Shown: piece after piece, positions 39,827-41,348 of the stretch
How the letters are laid out: each line of letters starts with the position of its first letter
How positions within the stretch are numbered: position 1 is the first letter of the stretch
NCBI GenBank assembly: GCA_937975765.1
Contig: CALJUR010000087.1
Span: 1-41,348, forward strand
Direction of reading: 5' to 3'
Length of the DNA: 41,348 bases
From: an uncultured Myxococcales bacterium
Lineage (GTDB): Bacteria; Myxococcota_A; UBA9042; DTJE01
Program-made: the position numbers and the translations under genes
Notes under the pieces: model-generated
What the model was told of the DNA's origin: nothing
Databases searched by the model: none
The model's input: the letters and a program-made list of their open reading frames with translations, nothing else

Positions 39827-40600
39827 TCAGATATTCGCCTTCCCCCCCGTCCCCTGGAACACAGTGAAGCTGGCCTTGTGGAAGTCGGCGTTGGCGCGGG
39901 CGATGTGCTGGATGCCGATGCGCTTGGGGCAGACGGCCTCGCACTCGCCGTAGTTGCTGCAGTACCCGAAGCCCTCCTTCTCGGCCTGCCGGATCATGGC
40001 CAGCGCGCGCTTCATGCGTTCGGGCTGGCCCTGGGGCAGCAGGCCCAGGTGCGACAGCTTGGCGGACACGAACAGCGACGCCGACCCGTTCGGGCAGGAC
40101 GCCACGCACGCGCCGCAGCCGATGCACTCGGCGGCGTCCATGGCCAGGTCGCTGGCCTCCTTGGACACCGTGATCGCGTTGGCGTCGGGCGCGGACCCGG
40201 TGCGCACGGCGATGAAGCCGCCCGCCTGCAGAATCCTTTCGAACGCGCCGCGGTCCACGATCAGGTCCTTCAACACGGGGAAGGCCTTCGACCGGAACGG
40301 CTCGATGTAGATCTCGTCGCCGTCGTGGAAGTGCCGCATGTGCAACTGGCACAGCGTCGTCCCCTGCTGGGGACCGTGCGGCTGGCCGTCGACCACCGCA
40401 CCGCAGCACCCGCAGATGCCCTCGCGGCAGTCGTGCTCGAAGTGGACCGGCTCCTCGCCCTTGCCCACCAACTCCTCGTTCAGGACGTCCAGCATCTCCA
40501 GGAAGGACATGTGCGAACTGATGTCCGCCATGTCGTACCGGACGAACCCGCCCTTCTCCGAACGCGCCTTCTGGCGCCAGATGTGCAGCGTCAGCTTCAT
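39827..40600 (-). CDS. sdhB: Succinate dehydrogenase / fumarate reductase iron-sulfur subunit
   Basis: 257 residues, ATG at 40600 overlapping the sdhA stop by four bases. Clusters in order: [2Fe-2S] 'CREGICGCCG' with a final Cys in 'TTLCQLHM'; [4Fe-4S] 'CIGCGACVASCPNGS'; [3Fe-4S] 'CSNYGECEAVCPKRI'. 'MADISSHMSFLEMLDVLNEEL' and the overall length match the Bacteroidetes/Deltaproteobacteria-type enzyme rather than the E. coli type. It carries electrons from the flavoprotein to the membrane anchor and menaquinone. Its 3' end lies 13 bases from that of the low-GC TPR/PEGA gene, on the opposite strand. Confidence 0.95.
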   Translation of the reverse strand: MKLTLHIWRQKARSEKGGFVRYDMADISSHMSFLEMLDVLNEELVGKGEEPVHFEHDCREGICGCCGAVVDGQPHGPQQGTTLCQLHMRHFHDGDEIYIEPFRSKAFPVLKDLIVDRGAFERILQAGGFIAVRTGSAPDANAITVSKEASDLAMDAAECIGCGACVASCPNGSASLFVSAKLSHLGLLPQGQPERMKRALAMIRQAEKEGFGYCSNYGECEAVCPKRIGIQHIARANADFHKASFTVFQGTGGKANI

Positions 40601-41348
40601 TTGTAGCTCCTCTGCGCGAGGTGGACGACCTCGAAGGACAGCGGCTCCACGTTGCGGATCGCCTCCTTGCCCGGGCCCGCATACTCCCACACGGCGGCGT
40701 GGCAGAAGTTCTCGTCGTCGCGCTTCGCCTCGCCCTCCGGCGTCTGGTGCTCCTCGCGGAAGTGGCCGCCGCACGACTCCTCGCGCAGCAGCGCGTCGCG
40801 GCACAGCAGTTCGCCGAACTCCATGAAGTCGGCCACGCGCCCGGCCTTCTCCAGTTCCTGGTTCAGGTCGGCCGCCTCGCCGGTCACGCGCACGTCGTTC
40901 CAGAACTCCTCGCGCAGCGCCGCGACCTTGGCGATCCCGGCGGTCAGCGACTCCCTCGTGCGGCCCATCCCGCAGTGCTCCCACAGGACCAGGCCCAGCG
41001 CCTTGTGGAAGGAATCGACCGACCGCTTGCCGCGCACGCCCAGCAGTTTCTGGGTGAACGCCGCCACCGACTGCCGCGCCTCGGTGAACTCGGGCCGGTC
41101 CGCGGCGACCTTCGGCAACTTGCTGTTGGCCAGGTAGTCGCCGATGGTCGTCGGGATGACGAAGTACCCGTCGGCCAGGCCCTGCATCAGCGCCGACGCG
41201 CCCAGCCGGTTCGCGCCGTGGTCTGAGAAGTTCGCCTCGCCCAGGACGAAAAGCCCCGGGATCGTGCTCTGCAGGTTGTAATCCACCCACAGCCCGCCCA
41301 TCGTGTAGTGGACCGCCGGGTAGATCCGCATCGGCACCGTATACGGGT
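40597..41348 (-). CDS. sdhA: Succinate dehydrogenase / fumarate reductase flavoprotein, C-terminal part
   Basis: Cut by the window end. About 250 C-terminal residues are present: 'YPAVHYTMGGLWVDYNLQSTIPGLFVLGEA' (the His and the Arg/Gly loop near FAD), 'HGANRLGASALMQGLADG', and the helical capping domain through 'GRTRESLTAGIAKVAALR'. It ends '...CGGHFREEHQTPEGEAKRDD' and 'HLAQRSYK'. The gene is read ahead of sdhB with a 4-base overlap, so the operon order is (sdhC)-sdhA-sdhB on the minus strand. Catalyses succinate oxidation or fumarate reduction at the cytoplasmic face of the membrane. Confidence 0.95.
   Translation of the reverse strand, partial: PYTVPMRIYPAVHYTMGGLWVDYNLQSTIPGLFVLGEANFSDHGANRLGASALMQGLADGYFVIPTTIGDYLANSKLPKVAADRPEFTEARQSVAAFTQKLLGVRGKRSVDSFHKALGLVLWEHCGMGRTRESLTAGIAKVAALREEFWNDVRVTGEAADLNQELEKAGRVADFMEFGELLCRDALLREESCGGHFREEHQTPEGEAKRDDENFCHAAVWEYAGPGKEAIRNVEPLSFEVVHLAQRSYK

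Overview
The window is about 41 kb of very GC-rich bacterial DNA (my estimate by eye is close to 70 % G+C) with dense genes, short intergenic gaps and strong purine-rich ribosome binding sites. Several features suggest a deltaproteobacterial or Myxococcota-like heterotroph: a Cys/Asp-rich MopE-repeat lipoprotein, several lipoproteins with long acidic spacers after the lipobox, a DHCR24-like FAD oxidoreductase, a TPR/PEGA/outer-membrane protein and a non-classical succinate dehydrogenase. This placement is an inference. No rRNA, tRNA, CRISPR array or phage module was seen.

Layout. (1) 1-5.5 kb: a scrap of an IS21 transposase, a CNNM/CorC-HlyC membrane protein divergent from a TerC-family membrane protein, a beta-propeller-like lipoprotein, and a HAD-type 5'-nucleotidase. 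(2) 5.6-8.6 kb: a large MopE-repeat lipoprotein with a 70-residue period, followed by a small AT-rich element with inverted-repeat ends abutting the 3' end of an IS110-type transposase gene. (3) 8.6-16.3 kb: a lipoprotein alpha/beta hydrolase, a membrane-linked metallophosphoesterase, an RNase D, a DHCR24-like flavoprotein, and a two-gene envelope operon (Cys-rich lipoprotein plus outer-membrane barrel). (4) 16.4-23.9 kb: central metabolism, with pta-ackA, a MaoC-type hydratase, inorganic pyrophosphatase, a DUF2231 membrane protein, a long-chain acyl-CoA synthetase and an NAD(P)-binding epimerase-like protein. (5) 23.9-31.3 kb: a six-gene, translationally coupled operon for a membrane complex related to group 4 [NiFe]-hydrogenases and complex I. 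(6) 31.4-38.0 kb: an Ala/Gly-rich protein of unknown function, an Uup-type ABC-F ATPase and a DevC-DevA-DevB type exporter operon. (7) 38.0-41.3 kb: a truncated ribbon-helix-helix antitoxin gene next to a visibly lower-GC TPR/PEGA/outer-membrane gene, then sdhB and the 3' part of sdhA.

The most interesting item is the membrane complex at 23979-31294. It has two antiporter-like subunits with their key Glu/Lys residues, a NuoH-like subunit, a HyfE-like subunit, and one electron-transfer subunit that fuses a two-cluster ferredoxin domain to a NuoB/HyfI domain. Its large subunit lacks both cysteine pairs that bind NiFe. It should therefore be a redox-driven ion pump of the Ehr (energy-converting hydrogenase-related) kind rather than a hydrogenase, and its substrate is unknown. 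Nearby acetate-kinase, pyrophosphatase and acyl-CoA genes fit an organism balancing fermentative and respiratory energy conservation, but no functional link is shown.

The opposite strands carry very long open frames (up to about 1450 codons) that result from high GC; these are not annotated. Start codons were chosen from ribosome binding sites, signal peptides and gene overlaps.
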